From Struthio camelus (taxonomy: Eukaryota; Chordata; Aves; Struthioniformes; Struthionidae), in contig NC_090944.1 of the NCBI RefSeq assembly GCF_040807025.1, positions 2,818,068 to 2,882,067 on the forward strand: 64,000 nt of DNA. Reading direction: 5' to 3'. This document shows, piece by piece, positions 29,758 through 54,837 of this stretch. The translations under genes were made by a program, and so were the position numbers. Numbering within the stretch: position 1 is the stretch's first letter; each line of letters opens with the position of its first letter. The notes beneath the pieces are model-generated. The model searched no databases. It was given only the letters and a program-made list of their open reading frames with translations, and was not told where the DNA came from.

Positions 29758-32090
29758 GAACTGCTTCCACGTGCCATACTTTGAGAAGAAGGCCTGCAGG
29801 TACATCAAGAGCTGGTGGCCAGACCAGCGCCGGAGACTGTATAATGCCACCATCATGGACAAGATTGCAGACAAGGTGGTCAGTATGTGCTGGGGATGGA
29901 GCTGGCTCAGGGGATGGGGTAGGCCATTCCTGGCACATCCAGGCTCCCTGCATGTCTCTGCAGCTTGTTACAAAGCAGGGCCAGACCATTGCAGAGAGCC
30001 TTTATCAAACTCATGCCAGGAAAGAGGAAGCTCCGCAATACTAAACACTCCACAGAATGAATGGCCAAACCCTGGGGGTTGAATGAATTTTGGTGTGGGT
30101 CAGACCCAGAGTGTCCCCCGGAAGGCTGAAGGAAGGTGGGAGACTTTCCCTGCCTGGACTCCTGGAGTGAGCCACTCTTGTGGCAGAGCCTCCTTTGTAG
30201 CCTGAACTGATTGCTGAGGAGCCTTTGTGATGCCTGCAGGTGGAGAGAGGTGAAATTCACATCAACTGAAGCCAGCCTCCCCCAGCCAAACATGTGCCAG
30301 AGCTGAGCTCTGAGGCAGGAAAGTCTGGGGAAGAAGCAGGTGTGTGCTATTGGCAGTGCCAGGGCTGCTCTTCATGGAGTGGCTGTGGTGCTAAACCTCA
30401 GCCTGCTGTGGGGCTCTGCTCCACTGCCCCCTTCACTGCTTCCCCCCCATTGCCATTCCAGGAGGAAGGCCTCAGTGATGTGCAGGAAACGATCAAGAGT
30501 GAGAAGCCACAGCTGGAGCGCTGGCTCCGAGGGGTCCTGGAGGAGCTGAGCAGTGGGTGCTTGTGAGTAAAAGACTAGCAAAAGCTGCCCACCACAGACC
30601 TGTGCTCTCAGCCGGGATATGGGCAAGATCATGGGACTGAGAGCATGAGCTCCCCTTGCGTTATGCTCCGAGATGACAGGCAATCATTTTCTTGGCTTAG
30701 CACACCACCATATTGATTGCCTTCTGCCTTGGAGCATGGGCAAGGTGGTACTCGCCTCTGAATTCCAAAGACCCCCAGCCAGTGATGAAAGCCACACAGA
30801 CTCAGTCTTGTGGCCTCCACAGACTAGTGCCTGAGCGGCACCTTCTCCTCATGCACGTCATTGAGTGCTGGGTGTAAATAGGCCGCTTGGCTGCGATTGC
30901 AGCGCACACTGAAAGAACAAGGGCGCTTCCGTGTAGGCAAGTGCCCTACTGCTAGCAGAGATCCAGCCTGGCAAGGCTGCTTGCAGAGAGCCAGCAGGCT
31001 CTCGCAGGATTCATGCTGACGAGCTTTTCCATCAGGTGCTTTGTGACCTTAGCTGACAAGGACCGGCACCACTCTTCCCGCACGAGGCTGGATCGAGAAA
31101 GACTCGAGTCCTGCATGAGGGAGCTGGTAAGTGTGATTCAGCTGGGGAGGAAGATTTGGGAATGGGGCTGGTCCCCATCAATGCGGTGGGGAACCTTGGT
31201 CCTTAGGGGTCTTGACTTCCAGTCTCTGCGGATTGGTGGTTTGAGGTTTATTGCTAAAGAGGGGGACCCAAGAGCACTTCCTGTCTTGCACAGGTCCCAC
31301 ATGACCCTTGGGTCCACACCACTACGTCCCCTCCATCACGCTCTGCTTTTCATTGGGAAGAAATCCCGGAGTGCAGAAAAGGAGTCGCTTTATTGTCAAA
31401 GAGTTCAGGAGAGGGGAAAGCAGGAATGTAGGGGACTCTGCCGAGTATAGATGCTGCAGGGCTAGCTCTAGCCTGGGTATTTGGAGCTGGTAGGCCAACT
31501 TATTGGAAAGGAGCTGTACAAAGACCAAGTGGTTTATCCAGCTGACGCAATGAAGCTTCATTAGCCAGCTGCATACAACAGAGTGATGAATGTGACATGT
31601 GAAAGCCTCTATGTCCCCTCTTCTGAACTGCCAGATGCTGATTTGTAGTGGAGTCAGGGAAAGGGGAGAGACTATGCTTAAGACAAGGCTTGAAGCCACT
31701 GCAAAATGCCATAAGCACAACTGACACCTCTCTGTCCCATGGCAGGCCCTGCTGGGGCAGAAACCTCTGTGCTGTGGACCCTTCCTATATCCTGCTGAGG
31801 TTAACAAAGGGGCGCCAGAAGTACCATTATCTGGATGCACATGGCAGGAATAAGGCATTTGTGTCCTCACCACGCCTTCCTAAACGCGGGGAGACCTGTC
31901 TGCTGCTTTTGCCTTCTCTGTGCTCCATTGTGCTCTCATTCACAATGTGTCCTGGGCTCCCTTTTAATCACAGGAAAACATAGGTCAGCAAGCCACGACT
32001 CTGCGCTCGCAGGTGAAGTACACCACCATGAAAGACAAGGTGAAGCTGGTGCAAAACTTCCTCCAGAAACTCTGGTTGTTAGCTGATGAG
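29758..32090 (+). CDS. OTOF: OTOF FerA-region exons
   Basis: Exons 29758-29878 ('[20 protein letters not shown]', '[19 protein letters not shown]'), 30462-30562 ('[20 protein letters not shown]'), 31036-31126 ('[20 protein letters not shown]') and 31974-32090 ('[20 protein letters not shown]', '[12 protein letters not shown]'). Phases join cleanly and no stop is present. This is the helical FerA segment, which in ferlins forms a four-helix bundle that can interact with membranes. It is a well-preserved part of the gene. Confidence 0.87.
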
Positions 32091-33560
32091 GTGAGTTGCC
32101 CTCCACAGGGAGAGTGCCTGTTAGCTGGGTCAGCTTATGGGCAAATCCTGTGTGCAGGAGAGTTCCTTGGTGACACAGGTCTTCTGCAAGGAGCCAGTCC
32201 AAGAAGACAAGACCTTTGTTGGGCTCTGCTCCTTTTCTAAAGGACCTGTATGTTCCTCCTGTGTCAAGACAGGTGCTTAAACCTCTCTTCAGACCACCCA
32301 ATAGAAGTGCTCAGCCAAGGCAGCATGACCACTTCCCTCCACTGACTACACCAGTTATATCTCGTGTGCTAATTAACCAGTCTGTGGTGGGAACTGAGCC
32401 CTGGCTGTCCATCCTGGTGCACCGTGAGCCCAAGCCAAAATGCCCAGCCCTAACCCGTCCGCAGGTGAGGCCAGGCTTAGCCCTGGACAGGGCATCCCTG
32501 GAGCTGGTTGGAGGGACCCCTTGAGGTGGGGGCGTTTCCCAGCCTGGCCCAGGGCCTGAGGCAGGGCCCTGGCCTGAAATAGGTCACCAGTATACTTTTC
32601 ACCATCTGGCAACTTTGCATAGTCTGTCTATAACCTGCCCCGTGCCTCCCAGGTTTGCCTATACGCTCCTGGATTGGGAAGGATGAGCATTAATATAAGT
32701 TGAAGAGCCCTTCCCAGACAGTAACAGAACTGGGTCCTCTTGCAGTTGAGCTAGAGGATGGTTTTGCCTGCCTTGAGCCGTGACAAGGCCGTGCAATTCC
32801 CCAGGGGAGCAGCCCCCAGAAGGTGGCAAATGTCCACCCAATATTCAAGTGAGCAGCCTGCAGCCATCTCTGATTTTTGCTAAGTAGAGAAAAATGTTAA
32901 GTAAGTAGCTCTTTGGAGAGCTTTCAGATGAAGCCATCTAATTATTATCACTGCGGTGTACTCTTGCTTCACTCCACCTCATGGGTGACAGTTAATAGCC
33001 GAATATGTTAGAGCTGCTCACAAAATTTCCAAAAAGATGCTATATCTGCAAAATCTTTTGTTCCTTCCTGCAGAAAATTGCAGTTCCTCTGAAATTCGTG
33101 CAGTTTCTACCTGGGTCTGTGTGGCTGCAGCCATTTGGGGTTATTGGTCCACGTGGAAGTTGTAGTTTGGCACTTGCTGTTCTCATTTCCCAATATGGGC
33201 GAGGCTCCTAGGCTTGGTGAAATAGCCCATTATAAAGTAACTCTTTTCTCTGCTTTGGCTTGCCACAGCAGAAAATAAAGCAGGCTCTAAGGCATGATAG
33301 GAGATGTCCAGAGAGGGAGCTGCTCCCATTGTAGGGAATGGAAATGCAGGGCACCTGCCCTACAGTCCTTGTGGGCACTGAACTAAGAGAAAGGGAAAAT
33401 CTTCAGCCTTCCAATCTGGAGTTAATATCTCTCTTTTTTTTTTAATTTTATCAGAACAAATGTAAATTCCAGTTTCTTTCCTGCTAGGCTTCACCTTGCA
33501 GGTGTCTCAGGGGTCAGAAAGGGCTAAGATGCTGACAGGGCTCTTCGTTGGTGTTCACAG

Positions 33561-34294
33561 CCCCAGCACACCATTGCTGACCTCTTCATCTGGATGATGA
33601 GCAATAACAAACGCATTGCTTACAGACGTCTCCCTTGCAAGGATATTCTCTGCTGCATTGTGGATGAGGAGATGGGAAAGGACTGGGCCGAAGTGAAGAC
33701 CGTCTTCCTCAAGGTGCCTGCCCGTCTTCCTTGGGGGAGCTGAAACCACAAGGAGGGAGGTGAAGCAGAGACAGAATGGGGGGGATGGGGGTGGAGATGA
33801 GAGAGCTGGGTACCAGATGGGTCTGGTGGGTGATAAAGGTCTGGAAGGAGAGAGATGTCCTATTGAGTTTGCTGGGAGGGGAGCTAGTGGCTTGAGAAGA
33901 GGAAGCCAGTGTGCTGGGAAGAACATGATGCATGAGAAAGAGTAGCGGACATGATCCAGAATGATAAGGGGTGGGTCCCTGGGTTTAAGGAGCAGCGGTA
34001 CAAGGTGAGGCCGCAGAAGGCGGTGGGCACTGCAAGAGGTGGTCTGTCCAATCTCTAAGGCCCCTCCTATGTCCCTGTAAAGTCTCTTGTCCCTTGTGCC
34101 CAGCTACCTGGGAAGAGGGGCTTTGGACCTGCAGGCTGGACAGTTCAGGCCAAGATGGAGATTTACTTGTGGCTGGGCCTCAACAAGCAGCGCAACGACT
34201 TCCTGAGCGGCGTGCCCTGTGTCTTTGAGGAGAAGATGACAGCCAGAGGCCCAAACCTGCCATCCTTTCCACGCATCAGCCTCCTTTACAACAA
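33561..34294 (+). CDS. OTOF: OTOF FerB-region exons
   Basis: Exons 33561-33713 ('[20 protein letters not shown]', then '[20 protein letters not shown]') and 34104-34294 ('[20 protein letters not shown]', then '[13 protein letters not shown]'). The frame is open through both. By memory the first exon differs from mammalian otoferlin at about 15 of 51 positions, including Ser to Cys and Phe to Cys changes. That is high for a gene that is normally strongly conserved. The donor is AACAA|gtaaga, phase 2. Confidence 0.86.
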
Positions 34295-34514
34295 GTAAGA
34301 GGGCAGGCTATGGAAAAGGCAGGCGGGAGCCTGGTTCAACACCACTTGGGCCAAGGACCTGCAGGAACTGAGGGGGAAATATGGGAAATACTTCCACATG
34401 TGCCAGTCTGAGGTCTCCCACTGTTCCCGTGGGGAGCTGGGGTGGGGGACTTCTGCGCCCTTCTCCTTACCCCATTCCCAGCTGTCATTCTGCACATCGT
34501 GAGCAGGACCCTGA

Positions 34515-36979
<2,465 letters not shown>

Positions 36980-37777
36980 GTAGCAGCTGGACAGAGCCAT
37001 CCCAGACCGAGGGAGGGAAGAGAGCGGGAGGGGGTGTGGGGGAGAACCGCGTTTAATCCACGCTTCTGTTTCTGAGGTGCTGCAAAGAGTGGTTAGTTCA
37101 TGCATCCTAGAAAAGCTAGCAGGGTGTAGTATAGCTACTCGCAGCTCAGTGTGAGGGCAGCTCCTGCAGAGTTATGCTGGTGTGCAATGAATGCCAGCTT
37201 CTTTCTGGCAGGGAACCCTACTAAAGCGTTGCAGCAGCACAAACTCTCTGCAACATCCCTGGGCTATGGAAGTTGTCAATGGGAGTCTTGGTTCTCTCAA
37301 GAGATGTCAATGGGAAGGTCCCAGGTAAAAGGGGTGTGAGTTCTCATAGAGGAAGATGGTGTATGCTAAGCATCTTTGACAAGGAGCTCAGGGTGGGGGC
37401 TAATCTCTCTCTGTAGGTATCCCTCTCTTTCCATTGACTAGACAGAGCAGGAGATGCCTGGAGTGGTTGAAGGTGGTGGAGTAGAGACCTGCTGGCTTTG
37501 CTCAGGCTTTGAGCTGGCCAAAGCCTGTCCGTATCAGCCTGTCAGCTGCACTAGTGGGTGGGCTTGGAAGTTTGCTTTGCTGCTGAATGTGCCCTGTGTG
37601 GAAGCATAGCACCACCTCTTGTGCTCCTATGAACACCTTTTCCCAAAGTGCCTGTACTGTACAGTCAGTGGATTGCTGAATCGTCTAAGACTCTACAGAC
37701 CCAGTGCAGGAGAGCAGGGTGTGCCGGTTCCCCCAGTTCAAAAAAGCAGACCTTAATCCGTGATGCATCTCTTCCAG

Positions 37778-40761
<2,984 letters not shown>

Positions 40762-42171
40762 GTGAGTATCCGTGTGTCGGCACTACTTTAGCATGTCTGT
40801 CTTCACTGCATTGTCAATAACTGGGTGATCCCCCCGCAAGCAGAGGCCACCTTGTGCTGTTGGGCATGTAGTTGGACTGATGCCTGGAATTAAAGGCCTT
40901 GGGGTCATAGTTAGTTGCACTAATCAGTCACGTCCTGTCCTGTCCTGGCTGAACTCAGCTGGTGCTTGCTGCCCCAAGACAGCCTGTCCTGGGCTAAGAA
41001 AATGAGGTATTGGTACGTTTTCCTGTGAAGACAGTTAAATAGGAATGAGCCCCCATGAGCATAACCCTGCCCCTGTGTTGCTCTGTCTGAACCATCGTTC
41101 TGTGAATGGTGCAGACTCGAGATGCATGCACCTCAGATGCATGTGGCACAGGGCTGATCCGGGCACACAGAGTCATCCTGATGCAGGCAGAGCCCTCTAG
41201 ACCTACTGGGTCTGCCCTGAAAAATCAGCAGTCTGCACATGGGACAAGCAATGTGTCCCCGAGGAGTCAGACTTTGCTCACGTGCTGAATAAGCCTGTCA
41301 CCGTTTTCTTGCCCAGAATGGAAATTGGAGCACCCTCCTGTAGCTGTAGCTGTCTACTCCAGAGCGCTCTCTACCAAAAGAAATGCCTGTGTCTCTACAG
41401 GAAGCCCTTTGTAGGGACATGTCCTCCTCTGCAGGCAAGCAGCATGTGTGCATGCATGTGCCTATGGGCACATTGCGGGCTCCAAATGTGCATGCATATC
41501 CATGGCCCCTCATGGACACATTTACAGAAAGACCACAGCACATACAAAGCCACTTCTGCACAGATGCACGTGTGCATAAACACACACACACCTGTACAAC
41601 CCACAAGTCCTTGGTGGATTTACAAATGCACCTCTACCTAGAGTTCCTACTATACCTAGAGTTCCTAGCAGGTGCACAAAAAACTCTTGTCACTTGCATT
41701 TGCATTCACAAGGAGTCTGTTGGCCCAGCTGTGTTCAAGAGGACCCCCAGAGCACGTGTGCATGTGTGAAAAGCCCTGGCATGCACATGCTTCTTGGCTT
41801 CGGGAAATGTACCACAAACACTTGCAAGCCTCCTTAGCTAGACAAAAAGAAGCTCCAAGGGAGCAAAGCAGTCTTTATCCATACTGAAGGCCCAGGTATC
41901 TTTCCAGGCCCGTGCTCTCATTGTTTGGGATTGGGGTTCTTCATTAGCAGAGCTCTCCCGAGAGGAGATGGGTTTGATGTGTCCCAGCAGACGTCTCCCT
42001 TGTATGCAGAGCTTCCCAGCCAGGCCTTTGCTTCCTGCAACCGTGGGGAGCTGTTTGTGACTTCTCGCAGCTCACTGTGCACCTGTGTGTCTGTGTGCCT
42101 TTGTACTCTGCTGCCTTTTGGTGGTGCAGTTGCCCACTAGCCTGCTGTTCCCTCTCCCTGTTCCCTTTTAG

Positions 42172-45100
42172 CCCTGGCGGCAGAACTCAGATGCAGTGGT
42201 GAAGGTGGAGGTGGTAAGTGATGGATCTGCCTTGCATGTGTGCTTCTACCCCTCCGCAGCCTATGCTACCCTTCTGTGTGGCTTTCAGTGAATGATCCTG
42301 TGCCTTGCTTGTCCTCTGGCTGCTGGGCGTGAGTGGAGCTGGGCTGGGCTGCACAGCACAGACACAGGAGGGCCCTGACCCAGCAAGCAAGGCAGTGGCC
42401 ACCATGGCACCAGCCGCCCTCATGCGTCCTCCACACCCCTCCCCGAGCAAGCAGGGACCTGGGCCCCTTCATGCCAAGGCAAAGACAGAGCTATGTTGTT
42501 TAGACTGTAGCTATGGCACTGGCTTGGTCCCTGCAAATTTGGGAATACTTTTTGGTGAGCACTTTGGAGCATAGTTGGGCTGGGAGGAGCAGGAGAGGCA
42601 GCACCCTGCGAGTGTGCATGATGATTATTCCCACCACAACTATGTGGTTGTGGTACCACCTCCCAAAGGCTTAATGGTGACACACTGAGCGGGCTCAGGA
42701 TACCTTGCTGGGACAGGGGGGCCTGGTACCATGTAAGCTTCAGGTGCTTCAGCCTGGGAAATGCATGAGTGAAAGGGATGGTGGAAAAGGGATGAGGACA
42801 TCTCTGGTTTAGGACTCTGACACTATCTCTCTGGAGCCTTGGGCAGCTCCCTTTGCTACTCGGAGCCTCAGTTTCTCTGGTTGTAAAAGGTGGCAGGTGC
42901 TAATGATACAGCCTAGCCAGGAGGGTTCTGCCTTCTCAAGGGCAGAACCTATCACCTTGGCCCTTTGAGAGACATCTTGCTTCCATCTGATCCCTCTTTT
43001 TCTCTGTCTTTGCTTCCTTTGTTCCTGCAGTCTGAGGAAGAGAAGGAGAAAAGGAAGAAGAAGAAGAAAGGAGGAGGAGAGGAAGGAGAAGAGGAGGAGC
43101 CGGATGAGAGCATGCTGGACTGGTGGTCCAAGTATTTTGCTTCAATGGAGACAATGGAGGAGGGTGGGTGCAGAGCAGTGGAGGGGTGCAGGAAGATGTT
43201 CCCTGCCTGCAAGGTCTCGGCTATTTCCAGCAGAACAGCACAGTCCCAACATCTGTTGGGACAGCACAGCAGTGGACTGCTTTTGAAATGCAAACAGTGC
43301 CCATTCCCAGCACTAAGGCTGGGACCACTGGCCTAAGGAAGGAGGGGAAGTATGTGTATTGAAGTCCCCATCCCCGGTGTGAAAAATGGGGTGGTAGAAA
43401 AGCAGCGATCAGCTGCTGTTTCTGCCTATTGCCTCCCTGATCATTGCCGAGCTGGTAAGGGGCACGTGGGCTTGCACCAGCCAGGTGCTCATTCCGTTTC
43501 CCTTTCTGGTACCAGCCCAGTCGTCTTCCCAGTGTCTCAGCTGCGAACTGCCCAAGTGCACAAGGATGCCATGCAAACATAGACACGTCCTCCTGCCCCA
43601 TCCCCTGCGAGAGAGAGTCCCTCGCACACAGTCCTGCTCATGGCTGAGCCCTGCCTTTGTGAGAATTCCTGCTCACGTACCAGTGCTGAAAAATTGTACA
43701 GTGAGGGAGAGGGTGTTTCTTTTCTCTTGTGGGGCCTGATCCTCCGCTGTTACACAGAACCACCTAAAACTAAAGGCTCTTTGCATGGCAACATCCCTGG
43801 CCTTGGGAACTGCTCTTTGGATACCCTAGAGCCATCCCCACTTGCCTGGGCTCTGTCCAGCTTCCTGGATGGACACACAATTTAAACAAGTGCAAGAGAG
43901 GTAAAAGTGCTTTAGCTGTCTAATAGGCTGTTCTTGCAGAGACCGGGGCAGCCTTGTGGCCAAAGGCTTGGGGCCATGCTGCTTTTCTCGCCAGCCTTGC
44001 CTGACTGTCAACCAGGCTTTCACCTGAGCAGGACTTCTTTTCCTTGAGTGTACTTATTTTGTGTCTCGTTTGTATTCAGAGCACAGTTATTTAGCAGCGT
44101 CACTGTTGAAGACTGTGTTGAACAACTTTGATTTCTCCAGTTTGGCTAGATCCTAGCTCCCTGCTCAAAGGAGAAAGGGAGAGCTGCGACCCCTAAGCTA
44201 GGCACTTTCAATGAGCACAGAGAGCTTAGTGCAACTGGCCACTCGTTGTTCATTTTGTTTCTCCCCCAGCAACTTTGGCAGCAGGAAGCAGCCGCAGCAG
44301 AAGCAGAGGAGGAGGAGGGAATGGGGACTGCTGAGGGTGAGCTGTTTGCAAGCAAGGGAGGAAACGGGGCAGGGAAGGGTAGGACCAGAGTTCCTTTTGG
44401 TGCTTGGGCACCCAATTCCGAGCATGCAATTGCTCTTCTGCTCAGTCAGATACTCGTGCTGTGTTGCATATCTCCAGGCGGGATCAATTTTTGTGAATGC
44501 AGACCTGGTATGGATTGTGTTGGGCTGACGTATTAGGCTGCAAATGCCAGGGGACTCCCAGTCCGAGTGTGGCATTGTGGCAGCCTCCAGCTCATCCCTG
44601 CTGGAAGGAAGGCTGTGTGGAAGTAATGAGATTAGTGACTAGGATCTGTGTTATTGACTGAAGGCATTTTTGTGCCTTCAGAAGTTAGTAGTCGCATCCC
44701 CTTGCCCATGTGTTTATAGAGCTGCAAGGCTGTGTGCTCCAAGTCTATTGAGAACAGCAAAGAACAGATACGTTAATATCACATTTGCAGGGTTTTCCCT
44801 CGTCACCATGAGGGAGGCTTTATGGAGGCCTTCTTTTGCCCCAGTTTTGCCAGGGAAGAGTCCACTAGGCAAGATGTTTGGGATCCATCTAACCTGACTG
44901 CTTTTATCTTCAGTGTAAAGCTGAAGAGTGATCTGTTTAAAAAAAAAAAGTGTAATCTGAAAGTGTAGTCTGTGATCTAAAGGTGAAAGTGTAGTCTGTG
45001 TTCTGGTTTTCTAGAATGGGCAGTAGAGAAAACTATGCCTTTCAGGGCCAGTTCTCTGACCTATTTTAGATACTGTCCTGAGATGAAGTGTGCCCTGAGT

Positions 45101-46876
45101 GTGTTTTTCTCTCAAGGAGTCTGGGGGACAGTAGCTCAGATGGGGCATTGCAGATGCCTCAAGCTGGGTGAGGCCAATTTCATACCAAGAGTACTATGGG
45201 CTGTGAACATGAGTGAGCTGGGACCTGCTGTCCAAGGGTGACCTTGTCCACCCTGCAGGCTCTTTGGCAGTGCCACCAGCAGGGCTGGTAAGTTTTATTT
45301 CCCTGAGGAGCCATGATTGGTCAGCTCAGTCATGAAGACTGAGATGGGAATGGGCAGAGGGAGAAGGTTTAGGAGCCTCTGCGTAGGGGCTCAGCAAAGG
45401 GCCACCCTATGGACTAAATGGGCAGTGGAGTAAAGAAGGGTAGCAGCAGATAGCACTGAGTTCCCAGCGCTGCCTGCTTCCCCTGCTCTCCATAGGTCGT
45501 GAATTCAGAGGAGAGGGGGTGGTTGTCCTGTTCGTGCAGACTCCATTAGGTGGGAAAAATAGAGTCTGGCTTCTGTTGGAAGACTAGCCTTTGTATCATG
45601 AGAAAGATGAGGCCAGGTGCTGCTGAGCTTGGCGATGACTCTGAGCAGCTTCTGCCTGGGCTTGCTGTAGTAGCAGAGCTGTTGGGGGGGTGTCCTTGTA
45701 TGCCTCCTCGTTCTCTGTCAGTCATTCTGAGCAGGGTTCACTTTCCCCTTTTACACTGCCCTTCCTTCCTGCTTTCCTCTTCCACATTAAAGGTTTATCT
45801 GTTGTCATCTGTCTGTTCTCATCTGCCTTGCGCAGCAGCCATGAAAGCTGGCGGGATAGAGGCAGTGAGGGCTGGGGATTGCACATGAGTGGGAGAAGCG
45901 TGCAGTGTTGTGCAGCCTCCTTTGAGCATGCCTTTCTAGGTAGACTGTACTGTGTCCTTGGCTGGTGACTGCTCTGAAGAGAGAGATCGTAAGAGCCTGT
46001 TGTTGCAGCTGGTCATTGGTGTCACCCTTGAAGAGCAGCAGTCTGTGCTTTGGCACTGAGCTTCAAGCATTGTCACCTCAGCCACACCTAGGCAGGGGTT
46101 TTGCTCTGCAAGCTGCGCACATGTCAGGGGTCTGGGCACAGGAAGCATTCTCTTCCATGGGCGCACCTAGCAGGGCCCAGCCAGGTGCCCTTGATGTTTT
46201 TCACTCCTTCTCTTTTCTCCAACGCCATTGCTGTCAGCTTCAAAGGACGTAGCGGAGACCAGAGTGAGATGGGGAAATGAGCCCTTCAGGGAAGACTGGG
46301 AAGGGTGTTGTACTAGCAGCCCAGCAGGACAAGTGGAAAGAAGACAAGAAGGTGCTATGGGCAGGATCAGATATTTTCAGTGCTGTTGAAACTAGGCAGA
46401 GCCTAGGCTCTCAGTCCATGTTTCATAGTCCTCCAAATGACTCCTGCTCGGGTCAACTGTGGGAGTTCCCTACACGGAGATCTGTGGGCTCCTGGAAATG
46501 CTGTGAGCTGGGTAGCAATGGCCAGAGCTGAGGAAAGAGAGGAGAGAGGTTGAAGGGTTTCTGTGGGACTGAGATGGGAATTGCAGGCAGTAGCAGCTGT
46601 CAGCTTTCATGTTCCTCTTGTTTGAGTGCCTGTGATCATGTTCCCCCTTCTCTGTCTTCCCCTGCTCCACCTCACCCTCGTTTCCATCTCCTCCATCCCC
46701 ATTGCTTCCCCTTGGACTCAGAAATCAAACCGGATGACTCTCCCATGAAAGGCTCCAAGGGTCAGGCAAAGAGCAAGGAGAAGTCCAAGGCACCCAAAGA
46801 TGATAAGAAGCAGCAGCAGCAGTGAGCCACTGAGCTTCCTGAGAAGCAGAACAAGCGGAAGATTGATGAACTGAAG
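42172..46876 (+). CDS. OTOF: OTOF Lys/Glu-rich linker exons; donor shift and TGA at 46823
   Basis: Exons 42172-42213 ('[11 protein letters not shown]'), 43031-43162 (Glu/Lys-rich, then '[20 protein letters not shown]'), 44270-44336 ('[19 protein letters not shown]') and 46722-46876 (Lys-rich, four Gln codons, stop, '[17 protein letters not shown]'). After 'METMEE' the only nearby GT donor leaves one extra G (43163), which shifts the frame into the next exon. TGA at 46823-46825 follows a (CAG)4 run, while the frame after it matches the family's 'PKIDELK'. The segment is low complexity and rapidly evolving in all otoferlins, so alignment inside it is loose. Confidence 0.83.
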
Positions 46877-48688
46877 GTATGTGTGTTGGCAGGGGGAGGA
46901 GGAGGCTCTGCCTGCTCAGCAGCAGGATGGAAGTCAGATCCTAGCCATGTGGAAAACACAGTAGGATGGATCAGCCCTGCTGGATGCATCTCACCTGTGT
47001 GAGGGGTATCTAGCACTGGGTGAGATGTGCCTTGGGACTGTCAAATTCTCTGCATAGACGGAGAGTTCAGGGTAACTAGCTTTGCAGGAAAGGACCTGAG
47101 GTCCTTGGGGACAGGAAAAGTCAGCAGTGAACCCTTCTAGCAGTGAAGGGCAAGTGCATGCTGGGCTGTGTTAGCAAGAGTTGGCCAGCGAGTTGAGGGG
47201 AGGGATTCTTGCCCTCTTTCTGGCACTTGTCAGATCCCTTCTGGCTTCTCTGTCCTGACTGGTGCTCCCCAGCACAAGGAAGACACTGACCTACTGCAGT
47301 GAGTCCAGTGGTGGAAGCCACCGGTGTGGTCACAGGTCTGGAGCTGGTCACAGGTCTGGAGGACGTGGCATACAAGAAGAGGAAGAGGCTGAGAGCTTGG
47401 AGAGGAGAAGGTGAATGGGGGATTGAATTGTCATCTTCAGGTACCTGATGGTACATGGCAGGGGGATATGGCAGAGGACAAAGGAGAGTGCAGGAGGAAA
47501 TGGACGCAAGATGCAGCAAAGGAAATTCCTGTTGGACGTAAAGCATCATTTGTTTCCTACAATGAACTTAAGCATCATGACTGTGCTGCAACTTTGCAGA
47601 GCTCTCAGTCCTTGGAGACATGGGAGCTTGACCCTGGGCAAGCTTCTCTAACTTTGAATGCCAGTGGTCCCTTCCCACCTCGGTTCCCATATGACTGTAT
47701 GATTTGTCCATCCAGAGATGCCCCCATTTGATCAGGCAGCTCCCATGTTCAGCCAGTGGATGTCTAAAGCTCCTGAGGTGACTGGCATCCTGAGTGCCCC
47801 AAACAGCTGCTGTATGTGGGGCTGAAACCCAACATGCCTCATGGCAGCAGGAATCACAGCCATCACTGTATGTAGTTCTTGGAGGGGTTTGTCCCACACA
47901 ATGCAGCTGGAACCAGAAGTACTTGCAGGAATTACAGGGGAGAAAAAACCAAAGGTGGGGGGAGCTATGATTTGCTCTCTGTAACTGCACTGAAGGATCA
48001 GGCAATCGTGTAGCTTAATGAGTAGTATGAGAAAGGCATCAACTTGGTCTTGAGAGTGGAGGAAGAAGTTCTAAGTTGGTGAGAACACCCTCCCCACGGT
48101 GGAATCAGAGTCTACAGCTATAGTAGGAGATGGATCAGGGCCAGGCATTGCCCATCAGCAACCCAAACCAGGACCCTGGCGCCAGGCCTGGTGCCAGGGC
48201 TCCAGGCCAATGTGCCCAGCCCCATCCCACTGCTGGGCAGGGGCAGGGAATAGCCTGGGGCAAGGCTATCCCATGGGCAGTTTGGATGGGCCCTGGGTGG
48301 GGGAGAGCTTCCTGTGGGCCATAGCTAGCCTGGCCAAGACTCAGTGCAGGAAAGGGCCCTGGTTCAGGTTAGTGGTCCATGGACTTTACTGTATTATAAT
48401 CTGTGACTCTGGGCCTGAGAAGGAATTTGAACCCGGATTATACACGTAAGGGGAATAGCTACACAGCCCATTCAGGTGAGGTTCCCTCCTATACATGATC
48501 AGTTTGGGAAGGTGCTTATGTCATCAAGGTCTGACCCAATGACCTGGAGATCCCTTTGCATCCTAGAGAATTAGTCACTGGGAACGGTGATGTCCATGAT
48601 CTCTTTGATTGTCCTTGGGTGACCACTGGATCTTTTCCTTTTCTTTTTTTTTTTTAAACTGCTCCCCTCTAATTTTGTGTCATCACAG

Positions 48689-52902
<4,214 letters not shown>

Positions 52903-53396
52903 TAGGCCTAGATCTCCTGTAGGGATCTCCCTCTTTCATTGCCTGATGATGAGGGAATCTGTGCTGTGCCCTCAGTCTTAACGTGGGCTTTGGGACCAGC
53001 ACAGTGGGGTAGCAGGAGAGCAGGTTGTAAGCAGGAGCACAGGGCGGTGAGGAAGGGACTGAGGGGCATTGGTAGGTCTGGATATAGAAATGAAGAGGTT
53101 GCTGAAATAGCAGCTGGGCCGGAGCAGCAGAACTGAGCATCAGTAGCAAAGTGGAGGGCGCTGGGGATTGCAGGTCTGGGTCAGCACAGAGTGAGGGGCC
53201 TGGGCTGGAAAGGTATCGGCAAAGCGTAGAGTTTGGGCACGGATGGCCCTACCTTGCTCTGAAGTTTCACATGTGGAGCCTCAGATCCTTCCCCGATGAA
53301 TCCTGGCTCCTGAGGGGCAGTAACATTTGCGTTTCTGGCAGATGGAAACAAAAATTCCTTCTTCCTCCAAGTCTGACCTTGTGCTCTTGTTCACAG

Positions 53397-54837
<1,441 letters not shown>
